A stretch of DNA of 60,051 bases from Pinguiococcus pyrenoidosus (Eukaryota; Sar; Pinguiophyceae; Pinguiochrysidales; Pinguiochrysidaceae), in contig JAAMXY010000373.1 in the NCBI GenBank assembly GCA_019677205.1, forward strand, positions 1 to 60,051, given 5' to 3'. The notes under the pieces are model-generated. The model saw only the letters and a program-made list of their open reading frames with translations. It had not been told where the DNA came from and did no database searches. Shown here piece after piece: positions 1-11,754 of this stretch. A program made the translations under genes and the position numbers. Within the stretch, counting starts at the first letter, position 1, and every line of letters begins with the position of its first letter.

Positions 1-1079
1 ACAAATGGAAAAGTCAGGAGGAACCCCTGCTGGTTGGACGTGTGGCACGCTTTGGGCGGTAGAACGATTCAGGAACGTCGTTCTGCCTCTTTTTCCTCTT
101 TTTCCTCTTTTCCTCTTTTTCCTCTTTTTCCTCTTTGTCTTTTTCTCTTTTTCTCTTGGAGCGATCCCACAAAAAGCCCTGCTCTCACCTCGTGGTCTCT
201 CACGCCCGGGCGCAGTCTCCGTGTTGCCTTTGCCTCTGCCTGGAAATGTGTCTTTGCGTTGCTTGTTTGTCTTTTGTCTTGCTTTTGTCTTTCTTTGGGG
301 GGGAGTTTGTCTTTCTTTGGGGAGTTTGTCTTTCTTTGTCTTTTGTCTTCTTTTGCTCTTTGCTCTTTTGCTCTTCTGGAATGATCCGACGAGACGAAGA
401 CAACCCACTATGCCATCCATCGTCTGCCTGAAAAGGCAAGCAATGCTTCCCCCGAAGCAAGACTAGACGGCAAGAAGGCAGGATGGCGCGCAAGGAAGGC
501 CCGCAGAGGCATGCATGTATCACATATCATAGCTATACCTGATGAGCGTAGAACTACTGGAACCTCATCCTGGATTGTGGCGCTTGTGGTGAGAGTACTG
601 GAGCGACATCCTGGAATGTGGCGCTTGTGGTGAAAGGAAGGCAGGCGGCGGCGTTGAATACCGGTCCTGCCGTTCGTTGGCTTGGTGGGTAAAATGACCG
701 CTTGGGGCCGCTATGAGTCGCGAGTGTTCACCGGGCGGCTGATTGGTCAACGACGAAGCACGACCAGAACTTTGTGATCGTCTGGTATTCCGTTATTGAG
801 ACTTGACGACATTCTCGCACCACTTGATTGGCCCACTCTATGCTCCGCACTAGTCGCCCTACGCTACAGCCGAAATCCACACAATTCGCCGCTCTTTGTG
901 GGAATTCCCCTCCGTGGCCTCTTGAGAGCTCCCCGCCTCATATCGCGCGCGGCCTGCGCTCCGAGCCTTCCGGCCCGTAAAGTACAGCTGAGAGAGCGAG
1001 TGACGCCGGTGAGCCGTCCCAAGGCGCCAGAGCGCGGATGCGCGTCGCAAGCTCGCGCCGCTGAGCAGATCGGTTCAGA
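1..1079. other. 5' non-coding stretch, CT-rich, upstream of the REJ-type gene
   Basis: No convincing gene is seen here. Positions about 80-370 are strongly CT-rich on the + strand (runs of CTTTTTCCT and TTTGTCTTT units), which creates long spurious Leu/Phe/Ser-rich reading frames. A 41-base direct repeat lies at about 556-634. Two ATTGG (reverse CCAAT) boxes occur at 742-746 and 827-831, about 335 and 250 bases before the next start codon, and may belong to its promoter. Confidence 0.6.
556..634. repeat. Imperfect 41-base direct repeat, two copies
   Basis: Two adjacent copies share ACTGG, then a CATCCTGGAatGTGGCG-type core, then CTTGTGGTGA. Copy 1 starts at about 556 and copy 2 at about 597, differing at a few positions. 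It lies in non-coding DNA and no function is evident. Confidence 0.75.
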
Positions 1080-1747
1080 ATGCGTTTACGAGGCGTGGCG
1101 GCGCTCGCGCTCTGCTGCGCCGCGCGCGCGCTGTTCGAGGCGGAAAATGGCGCGCTTCTCCAGTTCAGTCCTCTGGTGTCCCTCAGCGACGGAGAGACGC
1201 CCGCGCCGGCCGTGAGAGCGGACGAGGATGTGCTGGTGGTGGTGACGGGCGACATCCAAATCCACCGTCTGAACAACGGAGAGTTCGAACCCGAGCAGAA
1301 TCTGCCGTATCGAGAGCCCAATTTGCTCTTCTCGGACTTGACGCCCATCCTGGACGTCAAGGACGACGTGTTGGCGGTGGTGGAGGACTCCGAGGACGGA
1401 CTGCAGCAGATACGACTCTACCGCTTCCAGGTATCAAAGACGACGAAGTGGCCGACGCCGCCCTTGCTGAGCTGTGTTCTGGATTCCCAGGACGGCGCCG
1501 GGATGTGGAGTCTGGAGCAGAGCTTGCCCCTCACCGATACCCTGTTCGATGGCCGACGAGGGCGGCGGCGGACGCAGGACATTCCGGACATCGCGGGAGT
1601 CCTCAGCTGCAACATGACGGTGGAGGGCCAGCTGCTGAGGAATGAGGTGCTGACCTTCGAGTTCGACGCACCTTCTCGACGTAAGAGCCTGGGTGGCTTT
1701 GGCAAACATTGTAGCGAAAGTGATGAAAGAGAGACAGAGATCTCATT

Positions 1748-1813
<66 letters not shown>

Positions 1814-4800
1814 TCTTTGCAGAGCAATACATCTTCAGCACGTGCGAGTCCGACTTCGACACCCAGATCGAGATATTTGAGGTGGAGGAGCCCAGTGGCA
1901 TTCGGGGCACGGAAGTGGGGGAATGCGACGAGTGCGGCGACTGCGCAGCGACGCATCCTGACATTGAGTTTCGAGGCCAGCTGGAGTTCACCGTGACTCT
2001 CTTCGCCGGAAGGCACTACATCGATCTCTTCGTACGTTGCTAGGCTCCTCGAACATGATTTGTCCTTCGGGGTTCCACAACCAAGACGCTGACGCCATGG
2101 TCTCTTTTCTACTTCCCCTTTCCTTTCGCTTGGTCGTCAGGGCTTCAATGGCGCGCCCGGGAACTACAAGATCGTTGCCACCTGCGGCAGAGTGACATCG
2201 AGCCCGTCGGCGGCGCCATCGGAGCCTCCCTCGGCTGCCCCGTCCATCTTCGAGGGTTTCCGAAGTACGGACCTTGTTGTGCTGAGCAACGAGACCTTCG
2301 TCGCGACGCTCGAGGCGCATTCGGGGGAAAGCCAGTTCGAAGAGCTGTATCTCTTCGAATACAACGGAGCCACGGACGACTGGAATGCGGTGGACGGTAT
2401 TCGCGTCGAGACCTTGGAGATGTCGATTCCAAGGACGCCCTTCGACACGCGGCTTGTGGCGTCCGATGGAGTTGTTGCCCTGGGATCCCCGTGGCACGCC
2501 ACCTCCGGATTTGAGCGGGTCGGGCGGCTGAAGATCATTGAAGTCGAAGACGGCGCGCTCCGAATCACGCAGTCCATCCTGCCGCCCACGCCTCGGGAAG
2601 GCTTGGAGTTCGGCAGCGCCATGGCGCTGTATGAGGACCTCCTGCTGGTTGCCGCCGACGTGAGTTCGCCCGGCCGGGACGGCGTCGTGTTCTTCTACAT
2701 CGGGAACGGCAGCTCGTTCGCCGAGGAAGGCGAGCTCTCCAAGTTCGAGGTCTTCCGGACGGAGTCCTTTCGAAGCTTTGGCATTCACATCAGCCTGCAG
2801 GAGGAGTTTGCGGTGGTCTCCACCGTCCTCAACGGAGGGACGGTCCTTAGCTATGTTTACAAGGACTGCGACAGCATCCTCTGCGAAGCGGGCATCATGG
2901 GAATGGAGACCTCCATCGACGGCCCTCTCAGCCTAGCTTCGAACGCCGAAGGCTTCGTTTTCGTCGGGTATCCGGGCTCGACGGACATCTTCGATCTGAA
3001 CGAGGCCGGAGAAGAGATCACGCGGGCTCCGACGCTGCTGCCGAGCAGCCAACCAACACCGGCGTTCGAGAGTCTGTTCGTCAGCGCCGGGTTGTCCAAC
3101 AGCGGCTCCCAGCTTGTCGTCGCCTTGAACGGGCCAAGCAATCGCGCGAATCGTGGAGCGGATCGATTCCGCTGCTCCTTGGAGTTCGAGGGCGTCACTC
3201 TTGGGGAAGAGGTTTGCCAGTTCGTCGCGGCAGACACTCTGATCCTGATCCTTCGGTCCATTTCCGATCTGCAAATCGGAGACGAGATTCGCATCCGTGA
3301 TGACGGCAGCCTGCAGCCGCTCTGCGTGACGGAGGACCGGAGCGTGACCTGCGACGAGGAGCTTCGCCTGGGATCAAGGTCGGTGGAGATCCCCTTCCCG
3401 GCGGAGCCGGTCGTCCCAGTGATCCTCTTCGAAGGAGCTCCGGCAACTTCGACTTGCCAAGATGTTTACACCCTGGATGCAGGAACGTCCTTCAACAACG
3501 GAGGCCGAGGATTCGTCAGCGAAGCATGGAGCGTCGTTCTGCTCACAGATGGCTCCATCAACGCTCTGGTCGAGGAGGCGGTGCAAGCCACACCGAATGA
3601 CGTGCTGGAGATCCCGACGTCGCTGTTCGCCGTTGGCGAGGTCTACCAAGTGCGCTACGAGGCAACCAACTTCCTTGGCACTACCGGGGCGGCCACCTTC
3701 GTCTTCGAGGTATGACAGTGGGCTGCCTGGTGCAAAACTGGTCCAGGAGGCATTGCATAGCTGACGTTCATTCCTGTAGGTTGTGTCACGGTCTACTCCG
3801 ATCGTGTCGATTGACAGTGCCACGGTGCGGTTCCTGAAGCCAAATCTGCGGTATTCGTTCGCGAGTACCACGACACCGGCGTGCGAGGATGACGTTACGC
3901 CTTTTCTGCTGTTCGAGTGGAATGTCCAGCTGACGGGGACAGCGGACAACGAGGACATCGCGCCAGTCGACATTGAGACCGGGAGCAGCATCGGGCAAAA
4001 TCTCCTGACGGTGCCCGAGTATACCTTCCTTGGGGTCGGGTCGACCTACCAGGTGTCGTGGACGGCGAGAAATCCCGACGACTTTGGGCCCACGATCCGG
4101 GCGACCGCGACGATAGAGATCCGCGTGGTCCCCGCAGACCTCGTCACGATTGTCACCGGCTGCAACACGACGATCTCGCCGACGGACTTCGGCGGAGAGG
4201 CCGTTCTGCACACCATCGATGCAAGCGGTAGCTTCGACCCGACGCTGGCGCCTCGCGGCAGCCAGAATGCGGAGGAGGCCGTCACGTCGACGCTGATCTT
4301 CGACTCCGGCGTCCTCGTTGCGCCAACGGGGCGCTCCTGTGACGTCACAGACCTTGACATCTTTCCCGGCGCGGAGGATGTCTCCCAGCTCGCCGTCGCG
4401 CTGTTCCGAGGCTGCTCCCTCTCCTTCGTGCTGTCCTTCCAGACGACGACGCAGAGCAGCGTGCTGAACCAGACGTGCCAGATCGACGTTCTGGACGCAC
4501 CCGCGCCATTCGTCGAGATCAACCCTTTCTTGGGCGACAACGTCAACCAGGGCACCGGCGCGGCGTTGTCAGCGAGCGTGACGGCCTCGGAGCTCCCCAT
4601 TGACGCCACATGGACTGTCGTGGAGGGCCTGTTCGCCGGCGGTGCCTCGCTCGGCGACGTCATCCTTTCTGATGCGGAGTACAGGATCGAGACCGAGGAA
4701 GCCTACGAAGGCGTTCTCAGTGCAGCTGAACGATCCGGCGGAATCCAAATCCCGGTTGCGCTCGTCGTGGACTCGAGCGCTCTTGTTGCCGGAGTGACGT

Positions 4801-7800
4801 ATGTCTTCGAGCTCCGAGCGGTATTCGACGCACCGGAGGGCCAGGCGGCCAACTTCGGTGAGACGTCGTCCACCATCTCCTTCGTGATCAACGCGGCCCC
4901 GACTTCCGGCGTCTTCAACGTGATCCCCGCGGAGGGGTCCTACGAGACTCTGTTCGTCGTGGAAGCTCCGTACTGGACTGACGACCCCGAGGACCTGCCC
5001 TTGCAGTACAAGTACGAAGCTAGGACGCGGGCACAGGTGAGAGGGCTTTGGATCCTTCCTGAGCAGCTCCTCGATGCTCACGTGTTTCTGCTTCACAGAG
5101 CAACATACCGGGCCAAGCGGACGAGGCGTTGCTTCTGAATCCCACGCAACTGACGTCCGTTCGAATCGAAGGGGTGCTGCTGCCAGCTGGGAGACCGAGC
5201 TTGAGCAGCGTGGTGATCATCAACCTCATCGTCTTGGACAACGTGGGCGCCCAGTCCCAAGGGCTGAATAGCGTTCAGGTGCGGATGACAAGGCCGTCGC
5301 GGCGGGTCCTTGTGATGCCAGCTGAGACGGTGCTGCTGCCTTCTATTCTTTTGTAAGGTTGCTGCTCCTGCGTTCCCCATTACGGTGGCTGCTACCGAGC
5401 TGGAGGAGTTTGGCCAGTTGGGAGCGGCCGAGAACACGGACGTCGTTACGCGGGGCCTCTTCCGGACTGGCTCCCTGCTCGTGGAGGCGGCGGCAGCTGG
5501 AGACGCTGGCTCGACAGGAGAGAACGATGAAGAGGATCTGGTCGCCACTGTCTTGGATGGACTGACCGCGTTGCAGGCCCTCGTGGACGGACAGGAGATC
5601 GAGATCAACAATCTCAGGAGTCAAGTGGGCATCCTTGGCCTGCTTTCCGAGGCGGTCAGTGACACGAACGTCACGCTAAGCCTCTTGAGTGTGGCGGACA
5701 CGCTCGTGCAGCGCGTGCTCGAAGGGCAGCAGTCGCTGGCGTCTCCTGATGTCGCGTTGGTGACGTTCGAGATCCTGTTCGGCATCATCCTGCCGATAAG
5801 TAACTCCTTAACGGCCGAGAGCCTCCTGCCCATGACTGAGGAGCAGGTCGCGACGGTGATATCCACCGCGACGAGGATCTTCGAGCAGATTCATCTCCTT
5901 CGCTCAGCGGCCTTCATCTCCAATCAGGACCCCGAGCTGCTGCAGACCGAGGCGGTGGCGACCGATAGCCGAGTGGCCTCGTATGATCCCATCGACGAGA
6001 TTGTGCAGGTGTCCGCGCTCCAGTCCCTGATTTCCCTGGAAAATGCGGCGCTCGGCACTTCGGGCGTGGACGCCTTCGATGAGTACTTCCTCGCGGCCTT
6101 TGGCTTGACCCCGGCATTGTTCGAGGCATTTGGAACGCAGTTCTCTCCCGACGATCCCGACGGCCGCATACTAAACTCCACGTCAGACCTGGCCACCGAG
6201 GTCGTGCGCGTGACCCTGGGATTGGACGCTTCTGCCGCCGCCGCCGACTTCCCCTTTGATGGTGGGCGCGTCAACATCTCCTTCCCCTTGGAGTTCTCGC
6301 TGGATGCCCAGGTGAGATATGCCAGGGGGCAGAGTGGGGGTGCAACGCAGCCTCCACTGATGTCTCTCTCCTTGTACCGCAACACAGACGCGGGAGCAGT
6401 GCGATCGCGTATTTGACAACCTACTCTCGGTCAACAACACGGAGTGCGAGACATCGCTGGTGTGTACTGCGTACGATGAGAGCAGCGCATCGTTTCAAGC
6501 AGTCCCGGAATGCACAGCTCTGCTGTCGCCGGATGAGGATCAGGTCACCTGCGTCTGTGACTTCACCAGCTCCAGTGCTGGTCGGCGCCTTGGCCGCCGA
6601 GGAAGGCGGCACCTCTCGACGTCCATAGACAACGATGCGAACAACTTCGCCGACACGAACTCGTCGCAGACGATCAACATCGACTTCGGCTCTCTTCTCG
6701 TTTCGAGCGGTGTGACGGTCCAGGCAACCTTCGCGGATCTCGATAGCGCATCCTCCCCGCAGCCCGTCGTCTTCGTCGTGCTTGGGCTGTTTTTGCTGTT
6801 CGCCCTTTCCTTCTTGATCGCAGCGTACGTCAAAGACAAGGACGAGATGGCTACAGCATCAGAGAAGACGCTGAGGAGCATTCGCATCTTCCGAGCGTGG
6901 GCCATTGACCGCGGCCTTGGGGATCAGACGGTGCGGAAGCTCTCGCCCAAGATAACGTGCATGGAGGACGTTCCGCTCATCCGCAAGCAAGGAGCCGCGG
7001 CACAAAGCCAGCTGGTCCGTATCCCCCTGAGATTCCCGTGCAAATGGCCCTCCTACGCATCCCCTTCGCCATCTCATCTTTTCTCTTCCCCCCCCCATTG
7101 CTCTCTCTCTCTCCCTTTCTCCCGACTTGCTTAGGCGGACTCGTGCGGGCTGAATGAGACCGAGAAAGGCTTATTCATGGGAGCATTGCGCGAGTCCCTC
7201 GAGGACTACCTCAAGATTCTCTCCGGGGAAGAGGGATACGACCCGGAGCGCGAGATCTCTCTGGATCCTCCGGGCGATGACGAAGAGGTCGCGACTACTT
7301 TCACGGACTACGCGAAAGGAGGGTAAGCAGCGTGAAAAGAAGAAGATAGCAAAGAAGGGAAAAGAGTTACGACTGTGAAGTTCGCACGCCTCAGCTCGTC
7401 CTTGCTCCTTCGAATAGTTCTGACGAGAGTGAGGGCGACAAGCTTCGTGCATCGCGGCTGCTGGGAGGGGCGACGAAGTTCGCCTCCACGCAGGTGGACG
7501 GCGCTGGCAACGTGATCGCCACCCATGATCAGATCACCACTTCCGCGCTGTTGGGATCGGGCATGTGGTATGGTCTGCTGCTGGCGATGCCGGACGAGCT
7601 GCACACGTTTGAAGAACCGTCGGCGTGGACGCGTGTGGTCGAGGTGCTGAAGTCGAAGCATGACCTCTACGACGCCCTGAGTCTGCACCCGGGCCTCACG
7701 CCCACTCGCTTCGTCCGCGTCGTCGGCTTCCTTGCCAACCTGATCACGGCGATGTGGATCAACGCGATGCTCTTCCAGATCGTGTATCCGGATGACGAGG

Positions 7801-10601
7801 AATTCTGCGAGGATTTCAACGGCGATCCCGATGGCTGCGAGGCAGACGCTTCGCCGCTGAATGACAACGAGAACCGATGCGTCTTCAACTCGAACTCCGG
7901 AATCTGTGAGCCAACCGAGCCGTCGTTCGACGCGAGAAACACTGCCATCGTCACGGCGTTTGCTTTGCTCTTCCTTGCGCCGCTGACGGTGTTCTTCCGG
8001 ATCCTCATCGAGACCTTCCTGGAGGAAAGTCCGCTGCGCACGCCGGGCTACACCGGTGCAGAGCTCGTGGATCGAAAGATGCGACTTCAGCAGTCCGAGG
8101 GAAAGCGCGCGCAGATCATCGTCGACGAAGAGATGGCCCACTTGAAGGAGCACCCGGATCATGTGCCGCCGCTGTACAAGGCGATCTGGCCAAAGTGCCT
8201 GCAGGACTACCTCTTGAAGCGGAAGGTCGAGCAAGCCGCCAGCGAAGCCGTGCGGATCGAGACGGAGTTGGACGCGGAGTATAGCCTCTGGGCGTCGCAG
8301 AGGGCGGCCGGCCTGTTGTCCGATGAGCAGCTCGGAGACTGCCTGTATCAGCTCAAGCTCTGCGTCACGAAGATCGCCGTCCGAGATTCCCTGCCGCACA
8401 TCAAGCGACTGATCTTCCAGCAGTACGCGACCCTCCGCGAGCTGGAGCATCCCATGCCGCTGTGGATTCGAAGGGCGGTGCTGCTCGGCTTCTTCCTGTA
8501 CATCTTGGGCGCCCTCGCCTATCTCATATCTTTCGGACTCAACTCAACGTCGGAGACGGCGGAGAACTGGGTGGTCGCAGTTTTGATTACCGAAGTGGTC
8601 ACAGTCGCCTTGCTGGTGGTGGTGCGTATCGTGGTACGTACCCCGGTGCTTGCAACCGTCCGATCTTCTGAAATCCTTGGCTGACGCCGTCTCTCGTCTT
8701 TTCAATTGGGTGTTGGGCTCGCAGGTGCTCAATGTGGTGCTCCCGAGCATCGTGCGCCCCGACGTCAGCATCGAGCGAATTCTCTTCAAGATGCCTCACT
8801 TCTCCAGCGCTGCCCTGCTGAGTCGAGCCCGCGAAGACCTTTTGCCAGGCCTTCGCTTCATCCTGGACGCGGGCTTTGATTCGGACTTCCAGCAGACCGT
8901 CTCCAGACGACCGTCGGTGACCAACTCGGAGGTGTCTCGGGCGGAGAGCCTAAAGGAGACATACCGGCTCTTGAACGAGGGCGACGCCGGCTCCACCGAC
9001 ACCGATTCGGAAGAGAAGCGGCCGCCCAGGTCGAACACCACGAGTCAAAAGCTGCGAATGCTGAAGGATGTTCACAGTAGCGAGTCGCGCAACGGCACTT
9101 CTGACGCGCTGGACGAGCCCGGGAAAGCGCGGTCCCGCTCTCGAAAGCTGAAGCCCATCGCGAATGCGACCGCCGCCGAATCCTTCGTCCGAAGTGGCGA
9201 TTTCGACGACGAGGCTGCTCCACCACCGTCACTGGAGCAGACCTCCGAACTGGAGCTTTCCGAGCTCGGCGACGACCAGCAGACGGGGCCACCAAGCAGA
9301 AGGTAACGCGCAAGCGAAGAAGCCTCTGCCTACCGACCATGAACATGCTAACGCAGAAGACGAACACTGACTGCTTCATGCCAAATCCCTCCTTCCCCTT
9401 CTCCAGGCTTTCCGCCGTGGTCAAGAAACGCAAGAAGCGCCAGGTGAAGGAGATTCAAGTCGCAACGCTGGCGTCCGTCTTCTCGCGACGCAGCTCGATC
9501 GGTGCGTAGGCTGATCGACCTCCTCGCTTTTCCTCTTTTCCGCTCGTGCGCTTCTCAGTCTTCGTTTCTAAGCCGCTTCTCAGTCTTCGTTTCTAAGCCG
9601 CACCTGACGTCGCTTTTGCTTCAGGCCAGTCCTTTGTGGGCGGCTCCCGACGAGACCAGTCGTCCATGCTCTTGAGTCCCACGTCGCCAGATGGATCGCA
9701 CCACGCGTTCTTTGCGAGCAAGCATGGCATCATCTCTCGGCAGAGCTCCGCCGACACCGACGATGGGTATCGCCATGGGAGCTTGCCGGAGGAGCAAGCG
9801 CAGGCGCTGCAAGCGTCCCGGAGCAATTCGCACCTGCACACGGCGCCCGTCAGCGAGGTCGGCCGACAGCTGCGCCAGCGAGGCTTCTGCTTCAAGTGGG
9901 TCTCAAGGTACGCCAGGCGTCGACCTGACGAAGCAACGCGGTCTCTTCAGGAGTCTTCATCGACTTTTCCTTCCTCGGCAGAGTCGTGCTCTTGGTCTTC
10001 GCAGTCATCCTACTTTTGCCGGAGCCCGTGCAAGAGATGCTTCTCGAAGAAGGTACCCGCTTTGTCCAATTTGTCGCGGCGGAGAAGAGCACTCTCGGCG
10101 TCCTGATCATGTGCTCTCTCGCTGAACAGGCATTCCCGTGGGAGTTGCACTTTTATTGCTCTTGGGGTTGGACTTGAGCCTGTCCGAAGGGGGCACCGAA
10201 GCGCTGCTCATCGGTGGCGCGATCGTTGCTGTCCTTGTGGCATCTCTCATCTTGGTCTGGATCATTCAGCGAGGTGTGGAGAGGAACATCCACCAGGTGA
10301 AGAACGTGGTCCTGGTGACATCCGGAGAAGCAGAGCAACCACGAGCGCCGGTCAAGTCCGTCAGCGCGCTGTCGGTACCCACTCCCATAGGTGAGCGCGA
10401 GACGGGCCGTAGTCCGCCGTGAAGATCCCATGCCTCTCCTAACTTGCCTTGTCCGCAGACGAGAATCCTATGGTGGAATTAGGGTCTCCCGACGATGCAA
10501 CGGAGGAGAAGCCTGCGCGGAAGCGTTTGCTATCGCCGAAAGAAGCCGCGTCCTTTAACAAGAAGGCTCCCGAGCCCGAGCCACTGAGCTTTAGGATTTG
10601 A
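1080..10601 (+). CDS. Giant REJ/GPS-type multi-membrane-span protein (polycystin-1-like), about 2,740 aa
   Basis: Exons: 1080-1680, 1823-2031, 2141-3709, 3780-5036, 5099-5278, 5358-6311, 6388-7014, 7135-7322, 7418-8633, 8725-9302, 9407-9501, 9625-9907, 9982-10052, 10130-10390, 10459-10601; total 8,232 nt, exactly 2,744 codons. A further in-frame 60-nt intron at 1431-1490 is likely, because it would restore an uninterrupted FG-GAP-like stretch (FQ|DGAGMWSLEQ). Seen: N-terminal signal peptide; FG-GAP-like beta-propeller repeats; then a REJ-like region with IDASGSFDP and EAPYWTDDPEDLPL. Next comes a degenerate GPS-like Cys cluster (ECTALL...TCVCDFT) directly before the first membrane span (about 6760-6830), then several more spans and a cytosolic Ser-rich part. 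The GPS cleavage His-Leu is replaced by Asp-Phe, so self-cleavage is doubtful. No PLAT domain was recognised. The membrane half is paralogous to the gene at 43.0-46.7 kb. A sensory or adhesion receptor/channel role is inferred from the REJ/GPS family. Confidence 0.8.
1752..1816. repeat. (TC)n microsatellite in intron 1
   Basis: A nearly pure CT dinucleotide tract, with one A interruption, forms the polypyrimidine tract of the intron at 1681-1822 just ahead of its TTTGCAG acceptor. Confidence 0.95.
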
Positions 10602-10720
10602 CGAAGACGGCGCCACGCAATGAAGAGAAGTCGTCTTTGTCACCTGTCTCTCCGCGCGTCTGCCGCTCATTCGACACAGGCAGCACTGAGTAGACACAGC
10701 CATTCCGGCTCGGAAGATCA

Positions 10721-10858
10721 ACTGCGCGCCTTTGGCACAGCACAGCGCGGGTCCACCTGGTCTCAATCCCGGCCCCGGCTGGACGGCGTGGACGCAAACT
10801 GCGCGCCTCTTGCACAGCGCGGGTCCCCAACTGGTGTGAATCCGGGCCCCGGGCGGTT
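10721..10858. repeat. Imperfect tandem duplication, 77-base period
   Basis: Both copies begin ACTGCGCGCCT, pass through CACAGCGCGGGTCC and end GGCCCCGG. Copy 1 is about 10721-10778 and copy 2 about 10798-10858. The copies differ by small indels, so they are not a recent duplication. Confidence 0.8.
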
Positions 10859-11263
10859 TCTTGCAATTGAAAGGCGACCGATCCAGAGCGAAACCCCCAG
10901 GAGATCCTTCAGGGGTAATTCGCAATGGAAAGGTCCTGGGAGTCCGATATCGATGGTCTCCAAGTTTTCGCAGTTTCGCAGGGCTTTCTCCCGTTGGTGG
11001 CAACGGGTTGCTCGCTCATTCGGAAGTCGAATCAAAGAGCAAGCCTGCGAGTTGAGGAGTTGTCTCGTAAAGGTGATTGGCAGGCAAGGCCCTCGCACTG
11101 CTGGACATCCCGGAGGTCCGCAGTGCTGGCCCTGTAGACACGCCCCTTCGCCATGGTTCCTTGGTCGCGGACTCGCCTGCGGGAGATCCCCGTAGTGTAG
11201 GTGGCCCGAGCGGTGTGAAGTGCTTGACGCCAGTGCTTTCCAATCAGGATTCCAAGCCCGTGC

Positions 11264-11307
11264 GGGATTCAAATCTGGTTGGAATCCGCCCCTGGGATTC
11301 AAATCTG
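11264..11307. repeat. GGGATTCAAATCTG direct repeat
   Basis: The 14-base string GGGATTCAAATCTG occurs exactly twice, at 11264 and 11294, with an intervening GGAATCC-type variant. It is non-coding and its function is unknown. Confidence 0.8.
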
Positions 11308-11754
11308 CGGCGCTCGATTGGACCGTCTCACCCAGTCTACGGCGTCATCCGGATCTATGCGGTGCCCGACCAAGCGCTGTGCTCGACTCGGGAACGCTAC
11401 ATCCAATCGCGTCTACGTCGCCTGCAGTTCCAAATTCCGCGCGGAGGCCAATGGCAGCCGCGAGCTGCGGCGCACACTGGCCCGGTGCGACGCGCGATTG
11501 GGCGTCGGAGGAACTGGGACATCTGCCTAAGTTCGAAAGCACGGAGTGTCGCCCGTGAGCCCCGGGAGCACGGTTTCCGTGGCAAGAGCCAGTTGGTTGG
11601 GGCCCTTCCATAGCGCGGCTGCCTAGCAAGTCCCCCCTGGCTCTCGGGACGCTTTGTTCGAAAGCCGGTGCATCCCTTGTCGCTAAGGACGCTACAGCCT
11701 CGCTGGGCTCTTCGGGACGTGCCGAAGTCAAGGAGTCCGCGGACGACTACCCAG

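Larger units (their letters stand above)
10602..11754. other. Intergenic stretch with short duplications, no gene recognised
   Basis: Between the REJ-type gene and the zinc-finger gene. Open frames exist on both strands but lack recognisable domains and overlap each other. The sequence holds a 77-base-period duplication (10721-10858) and a 30-base-period repeat of GGGATTCAAATCTG (11264 and 11294). It may include the 5' UTR and promoter of the zinc-finger gene. Confidence 0.5.

Noticed and set aside
5-466. Long Leu/Phe-rich ORF in the first 500 bases
   Set aside because: It is produced by CT-rich low-complexity DNA; overlapping frames on both strands are equally long and no domain is seen.
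1080-10601. Splitting the REJ-type gene into separate ectodomain and membrane genes
   Set aside because: All exon phases join and the summed exon length is a whole number of codons; the first membrane span follows the GPS-like cluster within one exon.
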